Source: Muricea muricata
Taxonomy: Eukaryota > Cnidaria > Anthozoa > Malacalcyonacea > Plexauridae
DNA: 64,000 nucleotides
Direction of reading: 5' to 3'
NCBI GenBank assembly: GCA_963855995.1
Contig: OY979717.1
Coordinates: 71,571,999-71,635,998 of the forward strand
Part shown: one piece after another, positions 11,576 through 24,235 of the stretch
Layout of the letters: the number at the start of each line of letters is the position of its first letter
How positions within the stretch are numbered: the stretch's first letter is position 1
The notes under the pieces: model-generated
Database searches by the model: none
What the model saw: the letters and a program-made list of their open reading frames with translations, nothing else
What the model was told of the DNA's origin: nothing
Made by a program: the position numbers and the translations under genes

Positions 11576-11801
11576 CGGCATGAGGATTTTCAACAGTCTG
11601 CAATACAGAAACTTGGAAAACTGCTGACGGTGATTGTCACACCAGTCATGAATGTTCACAGAAGGAAATATTATCCGACTTAAAGTGTCACTTAACGTAC
11701 GGTACAACATCAGATAGTTATGAACACTTAATGCATTCTGTCGTTATTGAAAAAACAATTTTTGATAAAAGTTCTAATTTCAATGAAAATGGCTGAGACC
11801 A

Positions 11802-12435
11802 TTGTCTATCCTAGTCATCGAGAATTATCATGATTTTGATCAAGATTCTAAATTAAAAGACAATAGGTATGAAAACATGATGTATTTTAGTTCTGAAGAA
11901 ATTTCTGATAATCAAGACAACATACAAAGTTCCTCATCTAGTCTAAAATATGAATATAGTCAAAATGAAATACAAAGTGTTAGGGGATTTAAAATAGCTC
12001 ATGTAAATACCAGAAGTCTCCTTAAACACATTGATGAATTCCGAATATTCTTAAGAAAAAAACAATTGGGTGATTTTAACTGTGACTGGCTTAAACAGGG
12101 CACACAATCATATGTAGATAAATTAAGAGATGTAATGGTATTATATCAATTTGAGCAGCAAATCAAGGAACCGACAAGAGTAACTGAAAATACTAGCACA
12201 CTAATTGTTTAGCGTTTACAAATAAGGCAGAAATTATTGTTGGAGCACAAGTACACCATGCAGGAATCAGTGATCATAGTTACATATGTATAACAAGAAA
12301 ATTATCAATCCCTCGTGGGGAGCCAGAAATGATAAATACCAGACAATACAAAGGCTACAATAAAACAATAATTTTACAGCAGATTTATCAGAAATATTCC
12401 ATATAGATTTTGATTTAGAGTCTGATGATGTAAAC
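11802..12435 (+). pseudogene. Same LINE, ORF2 N-terminus: AP endonuclease remnant
   Basis: The open frame contains FKIAHVNTRSLLKHIDEF, the first block of an APE-type endonuclease, then jumps to LGDFNCDWLK, the GDFN block that normally lies about 100 residues downstream. An internal deletion therefore removed the middle of the nuclease. EPTRVTENTSTLI follows. After the stop at 12212 another frame continues with SDHSYICITRKLSIPRGEP (the SDH catalytic block) and runs up to the (TA)n tract at 12440, where a Penelope-like element is inserted. The other side of the break resumes at about 14905. The enzyme would nick target DNA for target-primed reverse transcription; this copy cannot be active. Confidence 0.8.
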
Positions 12436-12438
12436 GAG

Positions 12439-12439
<1 letters not shown>

Positions 12440-12532
<93 letters not shown>
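12440..12532. repeat. (TA)n microsatellite, left flank of PLE
   Basis: An almost pure TA tract with one TTA interruption. Together with 14782-14904 it borders the Penelope-like element on both sides, so the element sits inside a TA tract. Confidence 0.95.
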
Positions 12533-12534
<2 letters not shown>

Positions 12535-12625
12535 CCAGAAATCAGAACCAGGTAGGTTGCAATGTTGGTATGATAACTTAGAGCGCTCAATACCATAACT
12601 GGCAGAGCGAGTAAATAATAATAGG
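12533..12625 (-). repeat. PLE-associated terminal module
   Basis: Read on the minus strand it contains CGCTCTGCCAGTTATGGTAT, then TGAGCGCTCTAAGTTATC and TTTCTGGATT before the TA tract. The same order occurs at 42270-42350 (+), 42457-42520 (-) and 46200-46249 (-), always between PLE-type sequence and (TA)n. Role unknown. Confidence 0.65.
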
Positions 12626-13079
12626 AAGGCAAATTTTGCTGTCGCTACTCTGAGTTTCACGCGCTTAGGCGATCATCAGGCAACTGACAGATTATTTAAT
12701 TATTCACAAATTTTATAGCTCAATTATATTCATAGGTGGTGTTTTGTTACATGACGACATTTGCTAAATAGTTCGGAGCGTTTATTCAAAATGTTTTTGT
12801 TTCGTCCTTTTAAAATTAACAGTTTTTCTTCAATGCATAGGCCACATCTTCTCTGGCCGGGTTTGCATGCCGGGATTTTCTTTATGATTCCCCACTTGAT
12901 CTTGTGTGGTCGGTTGCTTCTCTTCAGTTGCCAAATGTGTTTGGAAAGTTCGGTCTCGTTTTGGTACTTGATGTTGTTGATGGATTTTGTGTGGTTCCGG
13001 AATCTTATCTTGAATTCGTTGGCTGTGACCCCGATGTATGTTTTCGTTTCGTTATTGTCGGTTGTTGTTATTTCAGCCA
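12626..13079 (-). mobile_element. PLE inverted partial copy (3' end)
   Basis: This is an inverted copy of 14341-14780, abutting the direct copy at about 13079/13080. It carries the C-terminal 116 codons of the PLE protein (12730-13079, minus; TYIGVTANEFKIRFRNH onward) and the 3' UTR with a hammerhead. Partial inverted copies joined to the 5' end are typical of Penelope-like insertions. The encoded residues are identical to the direct copy over this range, so both halves are young or arose in one event. Confidence 0.9.
12641..12684 (-). ncRNA. Hammerhead ribozyme, inverted PLE copy
   Basis: On the minus strand: GTTGC, CTGATGA, a CGC/GCG stem II, GAAA, the 3-bp stem III with CAG loop, then GTA and GCGAC. 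GTTGC pairs with GCGAC (one G-U pair) as stem I. Identical to the copy at 14715-14758. Confidence 0.75.
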
Positions 13080-14669
13080 TTTATATCTCTGAAGGACTAT
13101 AAGCAAGACTTCGAAAACCACCCTAAGTGCCGCCTTATCAACCCCGCTAAAAGCCAGCTAGGCAAAGTCAGTAAATCTATACTGGACAATATAAACAATA
13201 AAATCAGAGCGCACACCAAAGTAAACCAGTGGCGTAACTCCACCGACGCCATCTCCTGGTTCCAATCTATCGACAACAAACAAAGGAAATCGTTCATTTC
13301 CTTCGACATCGTAGATTTCTACCCATCTATTTCCGAGCAACTCTTAGACCGAGCTATATCATGGGCGAAGCAATTCACTAACATCACTGACCGCGATGTG
13401 ACAATAATCAAACACACCCGTAAATCACTCCTATTCCACCAAAACCGTGCATGGTCCAAACGAAATTCCGACAACACTTTCGATGTAACCATGGGAAGTT
13501 ACGACGGAGCCGAAGTTTGTGAACTGATCGGGCTGTTTATACTCAACACCTTACAAGATCGCTTTGGAAAAGACGTTGGATTGTACCGCGATGACGGCCT
13601 GGCAGTGGTTAACAGCAGATCTGGCAGACTATGCGATAGGGAAAGAAAAGAACTCGCCGCTGTGTTTGACAATCTCGGACTGAAAATAATTGCACTGACT
13701 AACCAACTTCGTACGAACTTCCTGGACCTGACCTTTGACCTGAACAACGGTTCCTACAAACCCTACAGAAAACCGAACGATGACCCACTCTACATCAACC
13801 AGTTTTCCAACCATCCGCCCCCAATCATACGGGAGCTACCCCACTCCATCAACCGACGAATCAATACCCTGTGCTGCGATAAAGAAACCTTCGACGAAGC
13901 AGCCCCTACATACAATGACGCCTTGACGCGAAGCAACTTTAACGCACAACTAAAATACGAACAACCGAAGACTAGCACAAGCACACGCATCAAACGACAA
14001 CGAAACGTAATATGGTATAACCCCCCTTTTAGCAAAAACGTAAAAACCAACATAGCGCGCGAGTTCTTAAAACTAATCGACAAGCACTTCCCGCACAACA
14101 ACAAACTACATAAAATATTCAACAGGCACACAGTACGCGTAAGCTATAGCTGCAGCGAGAACATGAAATGCTTCATCAACCGACACAACAAGACTATACT
14201 AAAGAAACACGACAAGCAAAATTCAACTAAGCGCACAAACGACTCACGCCTTTGCAATTGCAGAAACCACAATCAGTGCCCAATGCAAGGCAACTGCCTT
14301 CAAGCCAATGTGGTATACAAGGCTGAAATAACAACAACCGACAATAACGAAACGAAAACATACATCGGGGTCACAGCCAACGAATTCAAGATAAGATTCC
14401 GGAACCACACAAAATCCATCAACAACATCAAGTACCAAAACGAGACCGAACTTTCCAAACACATTTGGCAACTGAAGAGAAGCAACCGACCACACAAGAT
14501 CAAGTGGGGAATCATAAAGAAAATCCCGGCATGCAAACCCGGCCAGAGAAGATGTGGCCTATGCATTGAAGAAAAACTGTTAATTTTAAAAGGACGAAAC
14601 AAAAACATTTTGAATAAACGCTCCGAACTATTTAGCAAATGTCGTCATGTAACAAAACACCACCTATGA
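13080..14669 (+). CDS. Penelope-like element: reverse transcriptase plus GIY-YIG endonuclease
   Basis: The open frame (about 530 codons from the junction at 13080) encodes most of a PLE polyprotein. RT blocks in order: SFISFDIVDFYPSI with the first catalytic Asp, MGSYDGAEVCELIGLFIL, and LYRDDGLAVV with the catalytic Asp pair, followed by the thumb. A Cys-rich linker, CNCRNHNQCPMQGNC, leads into a C-terminal GIY-YIG nuclease (TYIGVT and the Arg of FKIRFRNH). PLEs copy their RNA from a nick made by this nuclease. The N-terminus is missing: the frame at 13038-13079 belongs to the inverted copy, so the element is 5' truncated and cannot move unaided. The rest is free of stops. The RT-then-nuclease order excludes the permuted Naiad/Chlamys type. 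Confidence 0.92.
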   Translation, partial: FISLKDYKQDFENHPKCRLINPAKSQLGKVSKSILDNINNKIRAHTKVNQWRNSTDAISWFQSIDNKQRKSFISFDIVDFYPSISEQLLDRAISWAKQFTNITDRDVTIIKHTRKSLLFHQNRAWSKRNSDNTFDVTMGSYDGAEVCELIGLFILNTLQDRFGKDVGLYRDDGLAVVNSRSGRLCDRERKELAAVFDNLGLKIIALTNQLRTNFLDLTFDLNNGSYKPYRKPNDDPLYINQFSNHPPPIIRELPHSINRRINTLCCDKETFDEAAPTYNDALTRSNFNAQLKYEQPKTSTSTRIKRQRNVIWYNPPFSKNVKTNIAREFLKLIDKHFPHNNKLHKIFNRHTVRVSYSCSENMKCFINRHNKTILKKHDKQNSTKRTNDSRLCNCRNHNQCPMQGNCLQANVVYKAEITTTDNNETKTYIGVTANEFKIRFRNHTKSINNIKYQNETELSKHIWQLKRSNRPHKIKWGIIKKIPACKPGQRRCGLCIEEKLLILKGRNKNILNKRSELFSKCRHVTKHHL

Positions 14670-14714
14670 ATATAATTGAGCTATAAAATTTGTGAATAAT
14701 TAAATAATCTGTCA

Positions 14715-14758
14715 GTTGCCTGATGATCGCCTAAGCGCGTGAAACTCAGAGTAGCGAC
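14715..14758 (+). ncRNA. Hammerhead ribozyme in PLE 3' UTR
   Basis: Order: GTTGC (stem I), CTGATGA core, TCGC...GCGT with CGC/GCG stem II, GAAA core, CTCAGAG forming a 3-bp stem III (with A15.1-U16.1) and CAG loop, the GTA cleavage triplet, then GCGAC closing stem I. Predicted cleavage follows 14753. Minimal type I hammerheads with very short stem III are published for Penelope-like elements. Confidence 0.8.
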
Positions 14759-14778
14759 AGCAAAATTTGCCTTCCTAT

Positions 14779-16009
<1,231 letters not shown>

Positions 16010-16010
<1 letters not shown>

Positions 16011-16250
16011 AACGTTTAAGAGCTATTGCTGGGGATGTAGAGTAGTTTTGCATGTTTAAATACTTGGTTCACGGGTTTAGTAATAAGTTTTTATTATAAT
16101 AATTAGTATTTATTAAAGTTTGTTTTGTAAACATACAGAGTAATGTAACTTGGGTGAACGGCCCCTTGGAAAACAGTTAACTTAAGTAGTTATGACTGAT
16201 AGGGCTACCGCGTTGTAAGATATTTTTAAAATAATATAATAATAATAACT
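16010..16250 (+). mobile_element. LINE 3' UTR and tail
   Basis: GAACGGCCCCTTGGAAAACA, GGGCTACCG and a terminal (AAT)n tract match the end of the element at 7162-7250. Confidence 0.75.
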
Positions 16251-17190
16251 TTAAGTTAAAATCAAGTTTCACTTTGAACAGTCGCAATTACCCTTTGTGA
16301 ATGGCTTATGGCATTTGATGTAGACCAAAAATATCAATTAATGATACTAAACACGTATATCGGAGTATATCTTTAGTTATGAAAACTTAAGTAGCTAGTT
16401 TTATATTATATATTGAACTGAGGATGGTACCATGTACCGAAATATATTGGTATTTTAAAAAATGTCATTGCTGGTCCTTTTGGACTTCAATGTTACAAAT
16501 TTTGTACAATATTTTTTTTATATATTCTTGGCCTTTTTGTTTGAGCAAGCCTTGAGTCCTTTGCCTCAAATGGCGTACTTTGCAAATTCGTCTTTCTATT
16601 CGCTTCAGAAGATATTGTCGAAGAGCTGCGTATTTGTTATAAATCATGTGTTTAACGTCTCGGTCCTGGTGGTAGAGACTTTAAGATTGCATGACGCCGA
16701 CTCAAACGGGAACTCTGAAACGGCGAATAAGCTGGGGGCGAGAGCGTCGTCGCGTCGTACGCTTTCCGCATTTTAAGATTTCGAATTTTGTCGACAACGA
16801 CAACGTCACTACATCAACTTCAGAAAAGGTTTTTACAGTCTAATTTCGTCTTTTTATTAAACACTTCGCCATGGCATCTTTTGAATCCGTATGAGTTCAA
16901 AATATAAAAATACTATATATAAAATGGCGAAATGGCCACAATTAAAAACTCTAATAAATCTTCACAACAACTACGAGTACATGAAATTCAAGTTATGCCA
17001 TAAATACACTGTTTAACTGTTATCTTTGATAAAAAGTACAAATATAATCAATAATTCCTATAAATACCATTAAACCAAACTATTCGTCTTCGCGTTGCAG
17101 CCACTGCGCCAAAACACGAGTTGTCGACGATTCGAATGGACAACGTTGGAAACTGCAAAGTCAGCAAAATCTAGTTTGCTCCCCACTCCC
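16251..17190. other. Non-coding, no recognised feature
   Basis: Short ORFs (16462-16776, 17095-17289) have no recognisable motif. No paired repeats were seen. Confidence 0.4.
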
Positions 17191-17234
17191 GGTTGGCGTT
17201 GCCGTCGCAGTTTTCTGGCAATCTTAAACTCCCT

Positions 17235-17490
17235 AATATCGTGGTGTCAACGAGTGTCTTGTTTGTTGCGAAATTACCTACTGATTTGAGATATAAATCT
17301 TTCCCTACTTTCAAGCATTCATCTTTATCTAAATTATCAGATAGCGTGAAAGCATACAGGGGCCTGGTCGAGCCCTATTTTACTTACTGTTTGCCATTAT
17401 GGGACGGCATTGGCTCTAAACTAAATGAGAAACTACAAAAGCTACAAAATGACCAGATCCTCGTACTTGGTTTCATCTGTATCCCTACTC
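17235..17490 (+). pseudogene. LINE ORF2 C-terminal fragment
   Basis: The reading SVKAYRGLVEPYFTYCLPLW then LNEKLQKLQN is the post-RT segment of CR1/L2-like ORF2 proteins. Frame is lost after about 17460. Upstream and downstream parts are absent or unrecognisable. Confidence 0.65.
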
Positions 17491-17639
17491 ATTAGATGTT
17501 CATGAGCTCCCTCAAAGTTTGCATTATTGAAGCCACGCACACATTGTTCTTTTTACTGATCTTACTTTTTGAAAACAAAGTTTGATATGAAACTCAACAA
17601 GTTATTGATTAGTTGAAAATAGATCAGTTGGATTAAGGC

Positions 17640-17950
17640 AGCTTTGAAAAGTTCAGTTTACCACCTTAAAGGTGCGTCGGACCGCAAGCTTTTTGGTAAA
17701 GGAATTGGTCTGTGATGATCTTGCAAAACGTTCCTCTTGTTAACTGCCTATAGATGCGGAAAAGAAGGTCCAATGACCAATCAATACTGGGCAGATTAAA
17801 CTTGCCAATCAAAACAAGTTGCGGTTTTTATCTAAACGATCAAGAGAGTCTCTTAATTCTATTAGTACATCTTATCAGAATTTGATGGTCTGTAGAAGAT
17901 TTAACGGAAATTTCAAACAGTTTCAAGCAGAAGTCTTCCACATAAACGTA
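17640..17950 (-). pseudogene. LINE endonuclease fragment
   Basis: The minus strand reads LIGKFNLPSIDWSLD, resembling the GDFNLPSIDW block of APE-type LINE endonucleases with the Asp replaced by Lys. Flanking codons are partly open but decayed. It lies opposite the fragment at 17235 and belongs to a separate insertion. Confidence 0.45.
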
Positions 17951-17990
17951 GTTCATTTCTTACCCCCGAAAAGGTGTGATATATTTATGT

Positions 17991-18599
17991 TAAAACACTA
18001 GAATAATTGTTAACCCGTGTATTTCTTTATAAGTCCCCCTGGCAGTTCATGCTTCCATTTGTCTGTTCAATTAATGCAGGATACGTTAAGACTAGAAATT
18101 TGGTGCCTGTCTTTCCCTTTGTGGATATCGTCTCAGTTCTTTTCTAGGATCAGCTTCTGGGGGTTAAGAGCCGGCTGAGAGGGAAGGATAGGATTATCCT
18201 GTTCGTGTTCTTCCACGAATTTGAATCTACCTTCAGTGACACCTATTGACGCTGTCCCTGATTCCACATTGACATTCGTTGATCTCTGGTCTGTTCTGCT
18301 GACGCATCAGCGTTAGCGTTTTGACTTCCCTCTTTTTACTGAATGCTGTCGGTGTTTGTAGCCAAAATTAATGTCTAGCCCTGAATACGAGCGGCGGCCA
18401 TTTTGTGGTGTAGTCTTGTTTGGGCGAAATACTTGTTCGAGGTGTTTGTGGTTGTCATTATATTAATAAAATATCGACCATACATGTATGTGTAAAATTT
18501 TCTGGCTGCAAAGACTTTTACTTGGGAATAATTCTTCTCCTTTCTAAATTCTAAAACTATTTACTAAAAACTGAACTTCAGCATTCATTAACTAAGATC
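17991..18599. other. Non-coding, no recognised feature
   Basis: No paired repeats or family motifs were recognised. Confidence 0.4.
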
Positions 18600-18930
18600 A
18601 ACATGTTAAAAGGCGATTTGAATCGCCAGGAACACTATTCTAGACACGAATGCCTCGAAATTCGCGGAGTTTCTTTTCGTAAGACTAAGAATACAAATGA
18701 TATTGTCAAACAAATAGGTAGCCTGGCTGGAGAAGGAATCCAAGACTGCGTATGCCACCGCTTAGCTATAACTAAAATGGAGATCCAATCATGGTAAAAT
18801 TTGTGTGACACGATATTCAGGAAAATCTGTACGCGGCTAGAAGGATTCTTAAAGATAAACCAACAAGAGGCATTAGTTTCGAAACATTTTTATTACGGAG
18901 AACTTTCCAACGTCGAATATAAATTCTTTT
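18600..18930 (+). pseudogene. LINE ORF1 fragment (L1-type ORF1-like)
   Basis: LNRQEHYSRHECLEIRGVSF followed by KNTNDIVKQIGSLAGEGIQD and CHRLAI matches the RRM-like stretch (usually LEQYSRRECLEI.G) of ORF1 proteins in L1-like and related LINEs. A stop at 18797 is followed by further open codons. Both ends are missing. Confidence 0.6.
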
Positions 18931-19848
18931 GAAAATTTCCTTAGTTAGTAAAAAATAGCCTTCATTAACGCGCCCCCCTCTCAAAAAATCAATGTTGTCG
19001 AAATTATATTATGCATTTTACGAATACAGCAATTACAGTTAAACAATATTAAAGAGGCGGAGAGGTGGGGTGTAATAACCAAACAATAACATAGTTTTCT
19101 CTATTTTTGTTGGTCATGCAAATTTTGAGATGAAATTTCATGCTTGTTTCAACATTTTTGCTCTGGATTATAGATATCTACCATTTGTATGCTTTAGGTG
19201 CACGGAAGGTCTCGTGAACAAAGATACACCAAATCAGCGGATTGGGATTACATCAGAGAATGTGCGAATGCTGCATCGCCAATGCCACTATTTGGTTGGT
19301 CTGTTATAATCTCTTTATTTTTTTCATTAAAAAACCGTTGGCCAATAAATAACGTCCCGTTTTCTTGGAAATCCGTGAAACCAATCTTTCACGGCCCACA
19401 ACGTCTGCACATCATAAACGTTAGATTTAGATTTTAATTAATTGCAGATATTTACATCTATCATACAATAGATGAAAAAAAATTAAAATTTTGTTTCCTG
19501 ACGTTGAGCAACTCGACTGATCATTTCCTCAAAAGTTTTAAAATTTCCCTAAAAGTTTCCCAATTTTCTCACCAATGATATTTTTATTTTGTTATAAGGC
19601 ATTGGGATTAGTTAAAAGTTTAAAAACTTTCTGCTTGCATATTGGCCAATTAAATTTTGATTACACCTTACTTTTGGGAATTCTGATTGGTGGATCTTTT
19701 ACGTGAACTTTTTTAGAATTTTGTTAAAATTTTAAGGAATTGTTCAGAGGAATTTCTCAACTTCTTAAATTGAACTGGTCAACATTTTTATAACGCTTAT
19801 ATTCCCACGACCGTAAAATAGATAGGACTGTGACAAAACTGTCAGCTT
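18931..19848. other. AT-rich non-coding stretch
   Basis: The ORF at 19198-19437 shows no recognisable domain. Confidence 0.4.
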
Positions 19849-19993
19849 CAGGGTTGCCAGATCACTGCATTTTTGAGGCCAAATCGTCACTAGTGTAGTC
19901 AAGTAAACAAAGAAAACAAAAGCCAAGTACAAAGAAAAACAAAGAGCATTGTTGAAGATTTGGCCTCAAAAATGCAGTGATCTGGCAACCCTG
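19849..19993. mobile_element. hAT-type MITE with perfect 8-bp TSD
   Basis: The ends are CAGGGTTGCCAGATCACTGC and its exact complement; the matched arms are about 37 bp. GTCAGCTT is duplicated at 19841-19848 and 19994-20001. CAGGG termini and 8-bp duplications are hAT hallmarks. Confidence 0.9.
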
Positions 19994-20859
19994 GTCAGCT
20001 TAGCTGAATTTTACGTTTTTTCAAGTGTATGCTACGCCGTGCTTAAAGTTATTATGCAACTGTATTTTTTTTTAATTTTCTGTGTATTTAAAAACTGTCA
20101 CATCCTTTACACAGTCATTTGCGATCCTTTATTTATTATAGAAATAGTTATGTAAGTGTTACATTAAAAACATAATTTTATGACACAATTTTTTAGTAAA
20201 CCTCTCATTTCTAAACTGATCATGTCGGTATGAAATAGTATGTAATGTTATTTTTCTACTTTAAATAATTCCTCAGGAAATGGAGATCTCCTATCATTTA
20301 AAGATGTAGAAAGACACAGACAAAAAACTGGGGTTTCCGGTGTCATGATTGCGAGGTAATTTGGTATCTTTCTTTTTTTGTTTTGCTTTTTTTCTTTGTA
20401 TGGCTGTCACAATAAATTAAACATATATTATTTATTTGCGACAAGTGTAATGTATCCCGATCGATGCCCGTGTATCAGGTATATTTGCCAACGTTTGAGG
20501 CAATTATTTACTTAAAGTAGTCTGAATAAACGACAGTAATTTCCTTGTCTGCCTCATTACAATCACTGACATATAATATTAACGTCGCTGTTTGTATTGT
20601 GCAGTTGTTCAAGTTACTCACCTCGGGCCCCGTAATAGTATCGAAATCCAATTATTTAATCGAGATTTCAACGCGCGAGTCTGATTTTTGTACCAGGTGA
20701 TGAATTTTTTGATATACTGCGTGTGAGATTAAATTATTTGCACGCAAAGGATCTTAATGGAGTTAAAATGTGCTGGAAAAGCCAATTTTAGTGTTGCAGT
20801 TAAAGTGTATTGAGAAAGGCTTGTTGACCCAAGAAAGGCAGGGGAGGCCAACCTGATTC

Positions 20860-21590
20860 TCAGGGTCTTCACTTCCGCTACCCGCGCTACGGCGAAGACC
20901 CTGACACAGGCTGGTCACGTGGCACCCAAATTTTGGGTGCTTGACATTCGTACTTAGCAGGGGTAGGTAAAAACGCGTTATTTATAAGTAATAGCATGGC
21001 TTGAGGGAGATTAGTGATTAAATGGCCCCGTAACCCGAGGGAATTCCTCAAACCTCCCGAGGTTAGGGGTCCATTTAATCACTAATCTCCCGAAAAGCCA
21101 TGCTATTAGTTTGTAATAGCATAGTTGACAAGGGTTTCCAAGCATATAATTTGTTTTTACTAACTGTTCAAACTCATGTGAGAATAATAACACTTTGAAT
21201 AGATCAGCGTAAGTGGCGCGTATAAATATGAGGGAGTTCCATTGATTTGAATAGTGTTGTGTTGTGTCGAATGTAATTCGCCCGCTGTAGCGGACGATTA
21301 GTTAGTAATCGATCCGGTAAAAACAAAAGAAACCCGGTCAACTATGCTATTACACAAATTATTGTCAAACAACAAGGGAGACAAAAATGTAGCAAAGATA
21401 CGGTTTTAGAGTCAGATGACTTCCCGCTTCGTCGGTCTTCCCTTGTAGTTTGACAATAATTTGTGATAACGCATTTTTTCCTACCCCTGCTAAGTACGAA
21501 TGTCAAGCACCCAAAATTTGGGTGCCACGTGACCAGCCTGTGTCAGGGTCTTCACCGTAGCGCGGTTAGCGGAGTTGAGGGGAGGCGTGA
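20860..21590. mobile_element. Composite foldback element with three internal hairpins
   Basis: Outer arms (about 20880-20975 and 21480-21565) match almost perfectly, e.g. AGACCCTGACACAGGCTGGT and TTAGCAGGGGTAGG. Inside lie three successive inverted pairs: 20990-21112 (GAGATTAGTGATTAAATGG), 21112-21352 (TAATAGCATAGTTGAC) and 21353-21466 (ACAAATTATTGTCAAAC). No coding capacity. Confidence 0.75.
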
Positions 21591-21859
21591 CTGTAAATCT
21601 GAAGGTTTCAGATGAGTTGATGGATATGGTGATAAGACAGGTTTACGCAGGAGTCTATGTTACAGATTATAGGTTGGGCTTGATAAAATAAGAAAGGGTC
21701 GAGAAATGAAAACAAGAAACCTAGATATCAGAGAAGAATTGAAAGAAGTATTGGTAAGTGACGAAAGGATTTTGCAAGGGTCGAGGGCTGAAAATCCTTG
21801 CGAAAAGAGGTTATGGATCAATTGAACTGAAAGTACCAATTGATTTAGAAGGGGTCAAT

Positions 21860-22650
21860 TGCAGCGCCTAGATTATTTAGGCAGAAGATTGACTCTAGGA
21901 GTACAAAGATTTGGTGGTATTTGGACAACTTTACCAAAGTTAGACAGAACAGTTTAAGGGAGTAGAGGCAATTTTACTTGCTTCCTCGAGGGACCATTCC
22001 ATTTTGCTCTCAAAGTGTACTTTGGATGTCCAACGTAACAATTTTGGATTGTGTTGGGTCCTTTTTTTCCTTGTAAGTTTCAGTAAACACGGTTTTCTTC
22101 ACTTTCCCTATAAAACTTTATTATTGTCAAAAAAGGTAAAATTTCATATTCATTTATTGGAAAAATAACTTATCGTAATATTCATTTAAAAAACTACACA
22201 TAAGACATTATTACGGTTACCTTGAGTTTTCAAGCGGATTTACAGTTATTGCTGCTTTGAAATTCGAAAATTTTCAAATTTTCATAACTCAACATGAACT
22301 TGAAAAATCAAGGTAACCATAATAATGTCTTATTTTTAATTTTTTTGAAGTTTTTGATGGCACAAGTTATTTCTCTAGCACAGGAATCAACAGTACAATT
22401 TTATAGGGAAAGTGAAGGAACCGTGTTGGCCGAAACTAACAAGAAAAACTGGGCCAAACAACACTCAGAATTGTTATGCTGGGCATCCAACGGACACTTT
22501 GGGAGCAAAATAAATTTGTCTCTCGACAGGGCAAGTAAACATTTTTACCTTCCTGGTCTTACTAGGGTTTTGGCAGAAACTCTACCAACTTTTGGAATTG
22601 AATTGGTTGTTTCCATACGAACAGAAGTGATGTACAAAGAGGTCCAGTTG
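21860..22650. repeat. Long imperfect inverted repeat, arms about 350 bp
   Basis: The left arm (about 21880-22240) pairs with the right arm (about 22280-22650). Matched blocks include AATAAGACATTATTACGGTT / its complement and CACTTTCCCTATAAAA / its complement. The innermost part is the best preserved. The ORF at 22294-22686 lies in the right arm and has no family I recognise. Confidence 0.65.
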
Positions 22651-22689
22651 TCGATTCGCAAGCAGTTATTGAGGGAGGCCAGATAAAGA

Positions 22690-23645
22690 ATAAGTGTTTG
22701 GCTGGGGTGGATGATTATCGTATCGCTTTAACCTGGTTTCACATTCATGTAGGGTGTTAGAGCTAGTGGACGTGGCAGGCAATGTGAAGGGATTCTTGTA
22801 TGGCAGCATCAGATATTGACAGCGTGTGTTGATAGATGTGGCGATAATTAAGCATGGGATATTCCAGAGAGATTAATTTCTCGTCTATTGTTTGTTCTTG
22901 CCATGATTTCGCCAACTATATGTTCAGTGTCGACCTAGTTCCTAGGCTTCTATCTACACTTCCAGTGCCCTTTATCACATGAAGCAGACAAATTGGGCAC
23001 ATTCAAACAGCTTCTGTCCCAAGGAGTATGTAAGCCGAAGCAAATAGGACAAAAAATTAGGATGAGTAGCAGCATGCGATGCTGAAACTTCCCCTGTTTT
23101 TAAAATCTTTTTCGGAGCATTTGCCCGCGATTTTTTAAGGGCGTGCTCAATTATTCAATTCTACCGGTTTTAGCTGTTACTTCTAAACAAATGAAACTGA
23201 TAACCTACTTGCAACGGTTATAATGACAATACTAAGATTCTTTTCCAGGAGAAGAGTTGAGCATAGCAGGATTTGGAAAATTTGATTGATGTTATTCGGG
23301 TTTTCTCGAGGGATATTGGAATGGATTTTTGATTAGAAAATTGCATTGTGTTGGCGCTGAAACAAGAGATAAAGGTTTGCTATGAGAAAATTATTTTAGC
23401 AGATGGTCTGGTGATGCTTAAGGTGGACAAGAACGGGTAAAAATACTGAGTGTCTTGGAAGGTGCAGATATTATGCAGAAGGAGATGAAGGAGAAAGTTA
23501 GACAAGAGTATATGAACAGAGTGAAGGTGGTGGCACCAGTGTGGGTTAATGGTTAGGTATAGTGCAGGATTTTAGATTTGAGTGATCGGTAGTTGAAGAA
23601 AAATTTGGTAAATGATGACGTTTGGAGCATGTCATCTGAAAGGAA
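22690..23645. other. Non-coding, no recognised feature
   Basis: No gene, RNA or paired repeat was recognised apart from scattered short ORFs. Confidence 0.4.
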
Positions 23646-24235
23646 GTCTTTAAGAGGCTGTCTCTGTAATAAAATCCACCTTTTCATATTCGGATTGAGA
23701 AATAGTTTGCACTCGTATTTTTTGTAGGAACTACACGTAAGTTGGAACTTCAAAACAAATGAAAGGAATTTCGACCGCTTATTTTTTTTTTAATTACAGC
23801 CCATCCTAAACATAAGCAAGAGCGTGTTTTTTTTTGAAACTGGAAATGAAGCGGTTTTTTGTAGAAATACAGTAAAAAAATTTTACTGCAAAATATAGAC
23901 CGACCGAAATTTTTTTCTTTTTGCAGTATATATAGACGTTAAATTTCCATGACATTTCTGACAGTGCTTTACGTTTAACGTTTTTTGGAATGCTCCCAAG
24001 AGACGCCGGTTTCAAGATGGCGGGCAGATATTAAAGATTACTTAAAACTGAAGTACGATTTTTCCAAAGTGGCACCTATGTGGGAATAAAGAAAGAAATA
24101 TATAAAAGGCAGTGCTCCTATTGATATGAAAACTAAAAAAAAATCCGTCTGCAAACCAACCACTAAGACGAAATAATGCCGTGAATGTGTGCTATGTTTA
24201 GCTCGTTGTTTTGATACGGCCCTTTCGGCTCATAT

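Noticed and set aside
12267..12660. ORFs coding YIYIYI repeats (also 14739-15189, 34078-34382, 41740-41997, 42218-43103, 45990-46592)
   Set aside because: They translate (TA)n microsatellites; no gene.
22294..22686. 130-aa ORF
   Set aside because: It lies in the right arm of a long inverted repeat and has no recognisable domain. The left arm does not keep the same frame.
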